The notes below the pieces were generated by a model, which saw nothing but the letters and a program-made list of their open reading frames with translations, had not been told where the DNA came from and searched no databases. A stretch of 64,000 nucleotides of DNA from the NCBI RefSeq assembly GCF_005146945.1, contig NZ_SWMS01000004.1, positions 178,305 through 242,304 on the forward strand. The letters run 5' to 3'. Positions 42,116 to 49,561 of the stretch are shown here, in pieces. The DNA comes from Prauserella endophytica (GTDB lineage Bacteria; Actinomycetota; Actinomycetes; Mycobacteriales; Pseudonocardiaceae). A program made the translations under genes and the position numbers. The number at the start of each line of letters is the position of its first letter. Position 1 is the first letter of the stretch.

Positions 42116-42979
42116 TCAGGCGGCTTCTTCGGCGGCCAGGCGTTCGTCCCAGCGGTGCTGGGCGGAGGGGCGCCATTCGGTATGCCTGCGGTGGAACAGC
42201 TCGGCCGCCTTGGCTCCGCTCCAGCCCGTCGGCAGTAGGGTCGCTGGCAGCTGGGGGTCCAGGAAGGGGAACCGGCGCCATTCGTGCACCAGCCGGGTCT
42301 GCGCGTCGAGCACGGCATCGCCGCCGGCGGGCTCCAGCGCCGCGAAGGCACCGACGAACTCCTCGTACCGCGTTTCCAGGTTCCGCAGGTCCCATGCGCG
42401 GGCGACCATTGTCGCCTCGTCGCCGATCCGGCCGTACGGACCGGTGAACGACAGCGCGTCGCCGAGGCCGAGGCCCGTGAGGATGTCGAGCGCTTCCGCC
42501 TCGCGCGAGGTGTGGGGGGTGACCCACACGCCGGGGTCGGGCGAGCCGAAACCCGCCCACGTCAGCTTGGTCCGCAACTGGTGCCGCAGGTCCCGCTTGG
42601 CCTCGGGCACGGACACGAGCACCACGAGCCACTCGCCGTCCCAGGTGCGCTCGGTGCTGCCGAAGTCGTAGATCCGCCGCGCGCCCTCGGTGAGCAGCTT
42701 GCGCCCCGGCTGCGTCAGCGACCACCGCACGCGCCTGCCGACGCGCTCCGACTCCAGCCAGCCCTCCGCGGCGGTGCGGGCCAGGGCCTGGCGGGCGGAC
42801 TTCTCCTCGACGTCGAACATCGCCAGCGCGTCCACCAGCACGGAGGTCCACACCGGACGATCACGGGGGAGCACGAACTCGCCGAGCAGCGTCATGAGCA
42901 GCGACCGCGCGCTCATGTGGCTGACCTCGCGCCGTCTGCTCAGCACCGGCCTGCCGCGCCGCCCCTCCGCCGCCGGCAT
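42116..42979 (-). CDS. PaaX-family transcriptional regulator
   Basis: The 287-residue repressor-type protein has an N-terminal HTH in SARSLLMTLLGEFVL and FDVEEKSARQALARTAAEGW (about 22-70), a central PaaX domain (GEWLVVLVSVPEAKRDLRHQ near 115) and a C-terminal domain (PFLDPQLPATLLPTGW near 240). PaaX proteins bind aryl-CoA thioesters. Adjacent to a benzoyl-CoA operon, it is the best local candidate for regulating box expression, although it is convergent with it. The start ATG at 42979 was chosen; ATG 42916 and GTG 43033 are alternatives. Its 3-prime end abuts the repeat array. Confidence 0.88.
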   Translation of the reverse strand: MPAAEGRRGRPVLSRRREVSHMSARSLLMTLLGEFVLPRDRPVWTSVLVDALAMFDVEEKSARQALARTAAEGWLESERVGRRVRWSLTQPGRKLLTEGARRIYDFGSTERTWDGEWLVVLVSVPEAKRDLRHQLRTKLTWAGFGSPDPGVWVTPHTSREAEALDILTGLGLGDALSFTGPYGRIGDEATMVARAWDLRNLETRYEEFVGAFAALEPAGGDAVLDAQTRLVHEWRRFPFLDPQLPATLLPTGWSGAKAAELFHRRHTEWRPSAQHRWDERLAAEEAA

Positions 42980-43029
42980 CGCGTCACCACCCTCATTGCT
43001 GATCGTGCGTGCCACTGGGCAGGGTAGCG

Positions 43030-43692
43030 TCACCCGGCCTGCCAGTCGCGCACGGCGGTGACCAGCGCGTCCGTCCAGGCCTCGAGCCGTGCCTCGCCCT
43101 CCGTGGCCGTCGCGCCCGTCGGATCACCGAGCACACCGTTCGCGCTCACGTTCCGTACACCCCTGCTCACCAGCCGGTCGATCAGCGAAGGCAGCGGTTC
43201 CGTGTTGCCGGGTTCGCCGGGCAGCACGTCGCCGGGTCGCAGGTGCAGCAGCACGGACGTCTCGGTGCGCCCCGCGTGCGTGTCGTCGGGCGGCCCGCCC
43301 GGAGCCCACGCGAACACGCGCCTGCCCTCCGCGCGCAGGAGCCGCACGGCGTTCCGCAGGGGTTCCAGGTTGCCGCCGTGACCGTTGACGAACACGATCC
43401 CCGCGAAGTGGTCGGCCGAGCGCGCCAGCTCGACGAGCACGAGTTCCAGTGCCTCCTGCCCGATCGACAGCGTCCCCGGGAAGCCCGCGTGCTCGCCGCT
43501 CGACCCGTACGGTAACGCCGGTGCCACGACCACGCCGGGCACGCGCTCGGCGAGCCGTCGCGCCAGCTCCTCGGCGACGGTGGTGTCGGTGTCGAGCGGC
43601 AGGTGCGGGCCGTGCTGCTCGGTCGCGCCCAGTGGAACGGCCAGCAGCGCGCGCGGCACCTCAGGCCAGCGCAGGTTCGCCAGGGAGGTCAT
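43030..43692 (-). CDS. mftE: Mycofactocin precursor peptide peptidase (creatininase family)
   Basis: The 220-residue metallohydrolase has the metal-binding blocks GATEQHGPHLPLDTD near 22-36 and FVNGHGGN near 108. A glycine-rich PYGSSGEHAGFPGTL lies near 61. MftE cuts the decarboxylated, crosslinked C-terminal Val-Tyr of MftA to release the AHDP core. It is the last gene of the mycofactocin operon. A truncated duplicate of its own start lies just upstream (43774-43838), so the start ATG at 43692 was chosen by the intact GATEQHG-containing frame. Confidence 0.93.
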   Translation of the reverse strand: MTSLANLRWPEVPRALLAVPLGATEQHGPHLPLDTDTTVAEELARRLAERVPGVVVAPALPYGSSGEHAGFPGTLSIGQEALELVLVELARSADHFAGIVFVNGHGGNLEPLRNAVRLLRAEGRRVFAWAPGGPPDDTHAGRTETSVLLHLRPGDVLPGEPGNTEPLPSLIDRLVSRGVRNVSANGVLGDPTGATATEGEARLEAWTDALVTAVRDWQAG

Positions 43693-43939
43693 CGCGGCGT
43701 GCCCTCGGTGCGGGGGTGCGTTCGCGGAGGCTGCCCGTCCACACCCCGGCGCCGCAGGTGGGGTCGTCGGCGGGCTACGCGGGTGGGCTCGGTGGTGGGC
43801 GTTGCCTCGGGCCAGGGCAAGCGGGACACCGACGTCATCGCAGCGCGCCCTCGGTGAATGCGGGCAGCAGTGCCGCGGGGGTGCGTTCGCGGAGGCAGCC
43901 CGTCCACACCCCGGCACCGTAGGCGAGGTCGTCGGCGAT
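43689..43939 (-). repeat. Tandem duplication spanning the mftF/mftE junction
   Basis: A segment starting TCATCGC(A/G)GCG(C/T)GCCCTCGGTG and continuing CGGGGGTGCGTTCGCGGAGG and CCCGTCCACACCCCGGC occurs at 43689 and again at 43835, offset 146 bp. The first copy lacks 19 bases (AATGCGGGCAGCAGTGCCG) and has about ten substitutions. The copy at 43835 is the true mftF 3-prime end. The copy at 43689 is a non-coding remnant, so the ancestral mftF-stop/mftE-start junction was duplicated and has since diverged. Confidence 0.8.
43774..43838 (-). pseudogene. Truncated duplicate of the mftE 5-prime end
   Basis: The ATG at 43838 overlaps the mftF stop (ATGA) and encodes MTSVSRLPWPEATP, which aligns with the genuine mftE start MTSLANLRWPEVPR. 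It then loses all similarity. This is what remains of the first mftE start after the duplication described at 43689-43939. It could still initiate translation from the coupled ATGA, making a short nonsense peptide. Confidence 0.65.
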
Positions 43940-45154
43940 CCGCAGGGCCAGCCACGCCGGCGAGTGCCCGAGTGCCTCCGCCGCGCACGGCACCAGCGCG
44001 GCCAGCAGCACGCGGCGTCCCCTCGCGGTGAGCAGCGCGGCGGGCCACCACGCGCGGCGCGTGGCCTCCGCGAGCAGCCTGCCCGCGCCGAGGTGGCCGA
44101 GCGCCGCCAGCCGCAGGGACTCCGGCACCGGCACGCCCCGGCCCCGCAGCCTGCGCGGCAGCAGTGCCGTCGAGCCGGCCGCGAGCGCGAGGGCGAGCCA
44201 CGGCCTGCCGAGCGCCAGCAGTGCCCACGCCGCCGCGCTCCACGCCGACAGCCGCGCCGGACTCAGCTTGCCGGGATGCCGCCGCGACAGCGGGGCCGCC
44301 GACGTGCCGTACTCGAACCGCTGCCGCAGCCACGGGCGCAGCGCGGCTCTCGGCTCGTGCGTCACCACGGCGGTGGGCTCGTAGCGCACGGCACCGAGCT
44401 CGAGCAGCCGCCACACCAGGTCGACGTCCTCGCCGAAGCGCAGACCGGTGTCGAAACCGTCCACAGCGGACAGCGCGGAGCGGCGGACGACGAGCGCCGC
44501 GCTCGGCACGTAGCTCACGCGGCTCATCGGTCGCACCGGCGCGGGGCGGGCACCGAGGTCGAGGCTCGACCGGTCGGCCTCGTACCGCGCGAGCACGTCG
44601 TCGCCCGGCACGCTGCGGATCCGGGGCGCCACGGCGAGCACGGTCGGGTCGGAGAACTGCGGCAGGAGCGCGTCGAGCCAGCCCGGCTCAGGCTCGGTGT
44701 CGGAATCGAGGAACGCCACCAGCTCGGTGCCCGCCAGCCGCCAGCCCGCGTTGCGTGCGGCGGCGGGCCCGCCCGGCCGCTCGTGCCGCACGTTCGCGCC
44801 GGGAAGCGGCTCGCGCGAGCCGTCGTCGACCACGATCCGCTCCGCGACCTCGGTGGTCGCGGACAGCACGCGTTTGACCCCGCCGGGGTTGTCCTTCACC
44901 GGCACCACGACGGTCACGTCGGCCGCGGTCAGCAGGGGCGGCGGACTCGGGTGCACGAGCCCGGCGTCCAGCAGCCTGCGCGCGAGCCGTTCCTCCGAGG
45001 GGCCGTCGCCCAGCGGTTCGCCGGCGAGCCACCGGTCGAGCAGCCGGGTGCCCGCCTTGCCGAGCCGCACGAGGCGAAGCGGTGAGCCGCCGATGAGCAG
45101 GGGGCCGCGCCTGCGCACGGAGTCGTCGAGCGTGAGCCGCGTGCCGGGCTTCAC
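43835..45154 (-). CDS. mftF: Mycofactocin glycosyltransferase
   Basis: The 439-residue family-2 glycosyltransferase has VTVVVPVKDNPGGV near 83, VVDDGSREP near 107 and the nucleotide-sugar DxD-type VAFLDSDTEPEPGW near 145. A GFDTGLRFGEDVDLVWRLLE acceptor region lies near 225, and hydrophobic C-terminal helices suggest membrane association. MftF adds beta-1,4-glucose chains to premycofactocin. The GTG start at 45154 has GGGAGG nine bases upstream. The upstream frame is antisense to the SDR and was excluded. Its stop overlaps the remnant mftE start. Confidence 0.93.
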   Translation of the reverse strand: MKPGTRLTLDDSVRRRGPLLIGGSPLRLVRLGKAGTRLLDRWLAGEPLGDGPSEERLARRLLDAGLVHPSPPPLLTAADVTVVVPVKDNPGGVKRVLSATTEVAERIVVDDGSREPLPGANVRHERPGGPAAARNAGWRLAGTELVAFLDSDTEPEPGWLDALLPQFSDPTVLAVAPRIRSVPGDDVLARYEADRSSLDLGARPAPVRPMSRVSYVPSAALVVRRSALSAVDGFDTGLRFGEDVDLVWRLLELGAVRYEPTAVVTHEPRAALRPWLRQRFEYGTSAAPLSRRHPGKLSPARLSAWSAAAWALLALGRPWLALALAAGSTALLPRRLRGRGVPVPESLRLAALGHLGAGRLLAEATRRAWWPAALLTARGRRVLLAALVPCAAEALGHSPAWLALRIADDLAYGAGVWTGCLRERTPAALLPAFTEGALR

Positions 45155-45191
45155 GACGTGGCACCTCCCTCCGGACGTACGGATCGCCGAC

Positions 45192-45272
45192 GGGAACGCA
45201 GAACTCGCGGTCCGGAACGCAGAACTCGCCGACGGGAACGCAGAACTCGCCGTCCGGAACGCAGAACTCGCG
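45192..45272 (-). repeat. Four-unit ACTCGC repeat inside the mycofactocin operon
   Basis: GGAACGCAGAACTCGC occurs four times at 21-22 bp spacing, alternating with CGGTCC and CGACG spacers. It fills most of the 127-bp gap between the SDR stop (45282) and the mftF start (45154). All units have one orientation, unlike the arrays at 1-305 and 41690-42115. It breaks the otherwise overlapping operon and may modulate read-through into mftF-mftE. Confidence 0.85.
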
Positions 45273-45281
45273 GGCCCGGCT

Positions 45282-46061
45282 TCACGGCGCGAAGCCTCCG
45301 TCCGCGTGCACGACCGTGCCCGTGATGGCCGAGGACTCTGGCGAGCACAGGAAGCACACCGCCGCCGCGACCTCGTCGGGCTCGAGCAGCCGCTCGACCA
45401 GTTGGTGGGAGGCGAACTCCTCGACGTCGCCGAGGTCGTAGAGCCGCGCCGTCGCCGTGAGCATGTCCGTGCGGGTCGAGCCCGGCGACACCGCGGTCGC
45501 GCAGATGCCCGTGCCACGCAGGTCGGTGGCGAGCCCCTTGACGAGCCCGACCACCGCGTGCTTGGCGGCGTTGTAGCCCGCGAGGTGCCACAGGCCGTGG
45601 TGGGCCGCGGCCGACGCGAGCGCGACGAACCGGCCCTGCCGAGGCTGCGGGCGGCGCAGCATGGCGGGGATCGCGGCGCGCGCGAGGTTGGCGATCCCGG
45701 TGACGCCGACGGAGAACAGGGCGTCCCATTCGGTGTCGTCGCTCTCCCACAGCGGACGGCCGCCCGCCATGAGCGCGGCGGCGGCCACCGCGGCGTCGAG
45801 TCCGCCGAAGCGCTCCTCGGCCAGTGCGACCGCCGAGCGCAGCCCGGCCAGGTCCTGCACGTCGGCGACGACGTCGAGCACCGAGTCCGGATACGAGGCC
45901 GCCAGCGCGGCCAGCTCCTCCCTGGTGCCGAGCGGGTACGGCACGCGGGGGTCGTCGGCGCAGCGGTCGACGGCCACCACCTGCCAGCCCGTGGTGGCCA
46001 GGCGCCGGACCACCGCCGCGCCGATTCCCCGGGCGGCACCGGTGACCAGCGCGACGCTCAC
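45282..46061 (-). CDS. Mycofactocin-coupled short-chain dehydrogenase/reductase
   Basis: The 259-residue SDR has the cofactor motif VTGAARGIGAAVV near 6-18 and the catalytic pair in GYNAAKHAVVG (Tyr and Lys near 155 and 159). The Ser lies in the preceding strand (VALASAAAHH). It also has the terminal GTVVHADGGFAP. SDRs encoded inside mycofactocin loci use a non-exchanging NAD and pass electrons to mycofactocin, and this one is likely of that kind. The GTG start overlaps the etfB stop (GTGA). The substrate alcohol is unknown. Confidence 0.88.
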   Translation of the reverse strand: MSVALVTGAARGIGAAVVRRLATTGWQVVAVDRCADDPRVPYPLGTREELAALAASYPDSVLDVVADVQDLAGLRSAVALAEERFGGLDAAVAAAALMAGGRPLWESDDTEWDALFSVGVTGIANLARAAIPAMLRRPQPRQGRFVALASAAAHHGLWHLAGYNAAKHAVVGLVKGLATDLRGTGICATAVSPGSTRTDMLTATARLYDLGDVEEFASHQLVERLLEPDEVAAAVCFLCSPESSAITGTVVHADGGFAP

Positions 46062-46918
46062 AGGTAGCCCTTGCCCCGCAGGTACTCCAGCAGCTCGTCG
46101 GCCGCCTCGGCCGGGTCGTCGGTGACGACTACGCGGGGCGGTTCGCGATGCTCGTGCGCACCGGTGAGGCGCAGCAGCCGCAGCCGGGGGTCGGCCTCGG
46201 GCGGCGGGGGAAGCTCCTTGGCCCTCGGCCGGAACGGGCGCGCGGCGTGTGCGGTCACCGGCTCGGCGGCGACGGACCCCGTGACGACCGGGATCGTGGC
46301 CGTGCGCGCCGCCAGTGTCGAGGGCAGCGCGGCCCTGCGCAGCCGCAGCCCGGCCGGTTCGACGGAGCACACGGCGGGCAGCGGCACGGCGAGCCGCTCC
46401 CTGCGGCCCCTGTCGAGCCTGCGCAGCGCCAGCAGCTCACCGTCGGCATAGGACAGTTCCACGAGGCCGAGTGCCTGCGCGCAGCCCAGCTCGGCGGCGA
46501 GGAACGCGGGGGTGCTGCCGGTGCCCCGGTCGGCCGAATGGTCGCCGGTGAGCACGAGCGACGGCTCGCCGAGTTCCGTCCTGATCGCGTGTGCGAGCGC
46601 CCGCGCCGTGGTGGCGCCGGAGTCGGGGACGCGGGAGTCCCACGACGGCACGTCCACGCGCAGCACGGCGTCGGCACCGCACGCGAGGGCGTCGCGCAGC
46701 AGCTCCTCCGCCGGTTCCGGGGCGAGGGTCACGGCGACGCACCGGCCTGCGGCGGCCTCGGCGATGCGCAGTGCGTGCTCCAGCGCGCACCTGTCGGCCT
46801 CGCTCGGACCGGCACCGCGCGGGTCGGTCTCGACCTCGCCCGATAGCGGGTCGATCCTGGCCCGCGCGTCGGTCCAGCGCAGCAGGGCCACGACGAGCGG
46901 CCTGAGCGGCTCAGCCAT
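46058..46918 (-). CDS. etfB: Electron transfer flavoprotein beta subunit (mycofactocin locus)
   Basis: The 286-residue FixA/EtfB-like protein has an N-terminal nucleotide-binding fold with ALLRWTDARARIDPLSGEV near 12 and SEADRCALEHALRIAEAA near 39. A VLTGDHSADRGTGSTPAFLA block lies near 122, then an arm ending in a C-terminal helix. It partners with the EtfA-like protein at 48614. The pair presumably collects electrons from the OYE-type enzymes or the SDR and passes them to the FixC-like protein. It overlaps fixX upstream by eight bases. Confidence 0.87.
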   Translation of the reverse strand: MAEPLRPLVVALLRWTDARARIDPLSGEVETDPRGAGPSEADRCALEHALRIAEAAAGRCVAVTLAPEPAEELLRDALACGADAVLRVDVPSWDSRVPDSGATTARALAHAIRTELGEPSLVLTGDHSADRGTGSTPAFLAAELGCAQALGLVELSYADGELLALRRLDRGRRERLAVPLPAVCSVEPAGLRLRRAALPSTLAARTATIPVVTGSVAAEPVTAHAARPFRPRAKELPPPPEADPRLRLLRLTGAHEHREPPRVVVTDDPAEAADELLEYLRGKGYL

Positions 46919-47207
46919 GGCGGAACACCACGCCCTGGCCGCCGTCGGGGTAGCTCCAGCTGATCGCGTTGCCGCCGTCGCACATCAGGTAACACGTGCC
47001 GCACTCGAAGCACTGCTCGTAGTTGAACAGGATCCCGCCCTCGGCGGTGGGCACGAACAGGTTCGCCGGGCACGCGTGCACGCAGGTCTTGGTGGTGCAC
47101 GACCGGCAGACGTCGGTGTCCACCACGATGTGCGGCTGCTCCGCGACCCGGAAGTCAACGTGCGACATCCGGTCCTCGAACGAGACGTCGCCGTAACGCT
47201 GGTTCAT
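46911..47207 (-). CDS. fixX: Ferredoxin-like FixX protein
   Basis: The 98-residue protein has two Cys clusters: CRSCTTKTCVHACPANLF near 34-51 and CFECGTCYLMCDGG near 66-79. They support a ferredoxin-like fold with at least one 4Fe-4S cluster. FixX proteins act with FixC as the iron-sulphur part of ETF:quinone oxidoreductase. A perfect AGGAGGTG site lies five bases before the ATG at 47207, which fixes the start; a GTG at 47213 is rejected. Confidence 0.92.
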   Translation of the reverse strand: MNQRYGDVSFEDRMSHVDFRVAEQPHIVVDTDVCRSCTTKTCVHACPANLFVPTAEGGILFNYEQCFECGTCYLMCDGGNAISWSYPDGGQGVVFRHG

Positions 47208-47222
47208 GGGCACCTCCTAGCT

Positions 47223-47245
47223 GCAGTGATGGTGGCCTTCACTGC
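47223..47245. repeat. Short family-1 palindrome inside the mycofactocin operon
   Basis: GCAGTGATGGTGGCCTTCACTGC lies between the fixC stop (47272) and the fixX ribosome site. It could attenuate transcription within the operon. Confidence 0.7.
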
Positions 47246-47271
47246 GGATGGTTGGCTCATGGGGACACTCC

Positions 47272-48621
47272 TCACCCGAACGACCGCAGGCCGGTGAGCG
47301 CGTCCCTGGCCAGCTCGCGCATCTTCACGCCGTTGCGCTTCGCCGACGCGCGCAGCAGCTTCCGCACTCCTGGCTTCGGCTTGGGGTTCTCGACGGTGAA
47401 CATCAGCTCGACCAGGTCGCACACCAGGCCGGGGTAGCGCTGCTGAACGCGCTCGGAGAGCACCAGCTCCGGCGCCTTGCGCAGCTTCTTGTGGTCGGCG
47501 AGCACGAACGACGACTCCAGCAGACCCCGGTACTCGCGCAGCGCGCCGAGGTCGCCCGAGGACAGTGCCTTCGAAGCCGCCCTGCCCGCGTACATCCCGG
47601 AGCCCATCGCGAAGTTCACGCCCTCCAGCCAGATCCCGGCCGCGAGGCACATCGCCGCCGCGTCGCCCGCCACGAGCAGCCCGTCGCCGACGAGCTGCGG
47701 CATCGTGTCGTAGCCGCCCTCGGGGATGAGGTGTGCCGAGTACTCCACCAGCTCCGCGCCGCGCACGAGCGGCTGGATCGAAGGGTGCCGCTTCAGCTCG
47801 GCGAGCACCTCCTCGGGGCGCTTCCCGGACTTCGCGAGCCCCTGCAGCCCGAGCACGAGCCCGACGCTGAGCGTGTCGGAGTTGGTGTAGAGGAACCCAC
47901 CACCGGGGATGCCCTGCGTGCAGCCGAGCATCTCGATGTCGACGCCCTCGTGGCCGCTGACGCCGAACCGTTCGTCGATGGTCCGCGCGGGCAGCGCGAG
48001 CGTCTCCTTCACGCCGAGCGTGGTGTGCGCGGCCTGGTCGCCGGGGAAGAGCCCGGCCTGCTTGGCGAGGAACGAGTTCACGCCGTCGCACGCGATCACG
48101 ACCTTCGCGGTGAGGTCGCCGTCCGGGCGGTCGGTGCGCACGCCGACGATCCGGCCCCGTTCCGTGCGCAGCAACCGGGTGGCCACGGTGGACGGGACGA
48201 GCACGGCGCCCGCCTTCTGCGCGTGCCCGGCGAGCCAGTCGTCGAACTCGGCGCGGTAGGTCGTGGCGCCGTTGTAGGGCGCGCGACCCCAGCTCTGGCT
48301 GCGGAAGTCCACGGTCATCGAGCGCTCGCCGTCCAGCAGCATGGTCTGCCGCCGCGTGACCCAGCGCTGCACCGGCATCTCGTCGTACCAGCCGGGGATC
48401 AGCTCGTCGAGGATCCGGCCGTAGACCACGCCGCCGTAGACGTTCTTCGAGCCGGGAAACGGCCCGCGCTCCAGCAGCGCCACCGAATGCCCCGCACGGG
48501 CCAGCTCCAGCGCCGCCGCCGAGCCCGCGGGGCCCGCGCCGACCACGATCGCGTCGAACTGCGGCCGCTCCGGCTCCGCCACGGTCACCGCGGAGCTCGC
48601 GGGTCCTGCCCTGTCACGCAT
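47272..48621 (-). CDS. fixC: FixC-like ETF:quinone oxidoreductase flavoprotein
   Basis: The 449-residue FAD enzyme has FDAIVVGAGPAGSAAALELA near 22-41 with the GXGXXG Rossmann motif. A GCTQGIPGGGFLYTNSDTL block lies near 228, and DGLLVAGDAAAMCLAAGIWL near 298 is the second FAD-binding motif. Membrane docking is through the internal hydrophobic region typical of FixC. It should carry electrons from EtfAB to the menaquinone pool together with FixX. It overlaps the etfA stop by eight bases. Confidence 0.9.
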   Translation of the reverse strand: MRDRAGPASSAVTVAEPERPQFDAIVVGAGPAGSAAALELARAGHSVALLERGPFPGSKNVYGGVVYGRILDELIPGWYDEMPVQRWVTRRQTMLLDGERSMTVDFRSQSWGRAPYNGATTYRAEFDDWLAGHAQKAGAVLVPSTVATRLLRTERGRIVGVRTDRPDGDLTAKVVIACDGVNSFLAKQAGLFPGDQAAHTTLGVKETLALPARTIDERFGVSGHEGVDIEMLGCTQGIPGGGFLYTNSDTLSVGLVLGLQGLAKSGKRPEEVLAELKRHPSIQPLVRGAELVEYSAHLIPEGGYDTMPQLVGDGLLVAGDAAAMCLAAGIWLEGVNFAMGSGMYAGRAASKALSSGDLGALREYRGLLESSFVLADHKKLRKAPELVLSERVQQRYPGLVCDLVELMFTVENPKPKPGVRKLLRASAKRNGVKMRELARDALTGLRSFG

Positions 48622-49561
48622 CGTTGCTCCCGGGGGTGTCCAGGCGGCGAGCCAGCTCCCGCAGCAGCTCCTGCGCGTCGGTGACCAGCCCGAGGTCGGC
48701 CATCGCCGTCATGGGCGAGCTGCCGTCGGTGTTCACGGACACGACGTGGCGCGGGTTGCCGAGACCGCCGGTGTGCTGGGTGGCGCCGGAGACCCCGAAC
48801 GCCACGTACAGATCCGGATCGACGACCACGCCCGTGGTGCCGATCTGCCGTTCGTAGGGCGCCCAGCCCGCGTCGGTGACCACGCGCGTGGCGCCGACGG
48901 ACGCGCCAAGCGCCGAGGCGACCTCGCCGAGCAGCGCGAGCGACTCCGGCCCGGTCAGCGCGCCCCTCGCCAGGCCGGCGCCCGCGCCGAGGATGCGCGG
49001 GGCCTCCGCGAGGTCCGCGGTCGCCGGGTCGGGATCGAGCACCTCGAGCACGCGCGCGTCGGGAGATTCCGGGACGTCAAGGTCGACGTGCGTGACCTCG
49101 GGCGTCCCCTCGGCGGGGGCGCTGCCGCGCACACCCGGCACGAGCGTCGCGACGAACGGCCGCGACGTCTCCACGGTCACCGAGAGCCTGCCGTCCCAGC
49201 GGGCGAGGTCGGCGCACTGCTCACCGATCCGCACCGCACCGGCCAGCAGCGGCCGGTCCAGCTCGGCGGCGAGGCGGGGCGCGAGGTCCCTGCCGTCGGC
49301 GGAGGCTGGCAGCACGACGCGGCGGACGTCGCGCAACAGCGGCGCGAGCGCGCCCGCCCACGCCCCCGCGGCGAAGTCACCGGCCTCGGCACACCACGCG
49401 CGCCGCAGCGGAGGCAGCTGGTCCGCCGCCTGCGCGCAGCCGGAGCCGACGAGCAGCGCGTTCCCGTCCGCCTCCGCCACGGCCTCGTCGCCGCCGAGCG
49501 GGGCCACACCACGGCGGATCACCAGCAGGGCAAGGGAATCGGTGTTCACAGGAACGTTCAC
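48614..49561 (-). CDS. etfA: Electron transfer flavoprotein alpha subunit (mycofactocin locus)
   Basis: The 315-residue FixB/EtfA-like protein has a diverged N-terminal half and a conserved FAD-binding C-terminal half. The latter has PRILGAGAGLARG near 188, ASVGATRVVTDAGWAP near 217, and DPDLYVAFGVSGATQHTGGL near 246. The GTG start overlaps the OYE1 stop by four bases (GTGA). It pairs with the EtfB-like subunit at 46058. Confidence 0.9.
   Translation of the reverse strand: MNVPVNTDSLALLVIRRGVAPLGGDEAVAEADGNALLVGSGCAQAADQLPPLRRAWCAEAGDFAAGAWAGALAPLLRDVRRVVLPASADGRDLAPRLAAELDRPLLAGAVRIGEQCADLARWDGRLSVTVETSRPFVATLVPGVRGSAPAEGTPEVTHVDLDVPESPDARVLEVLDPDPATADLAEAPRILGAGAGLARGALTGPESLALLGEVASALGASVGATRVVTDAGWAPYERQIGTTGVVVDPDLYVAFGVSGATQHTGGLGNPRHVVSVNTDGSSPMTAMADLGLVTDAQELLRELARRLDTPGSNDA

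Noticed and set aside
45155-46039. N-terminal extension of mftF through the SDR region
   Set aside because: The open frame is an alternative reading of the SDR gene and repeat array. The GTG at 45154 with GGGAGG upstream begins the conserved MftF sequence.
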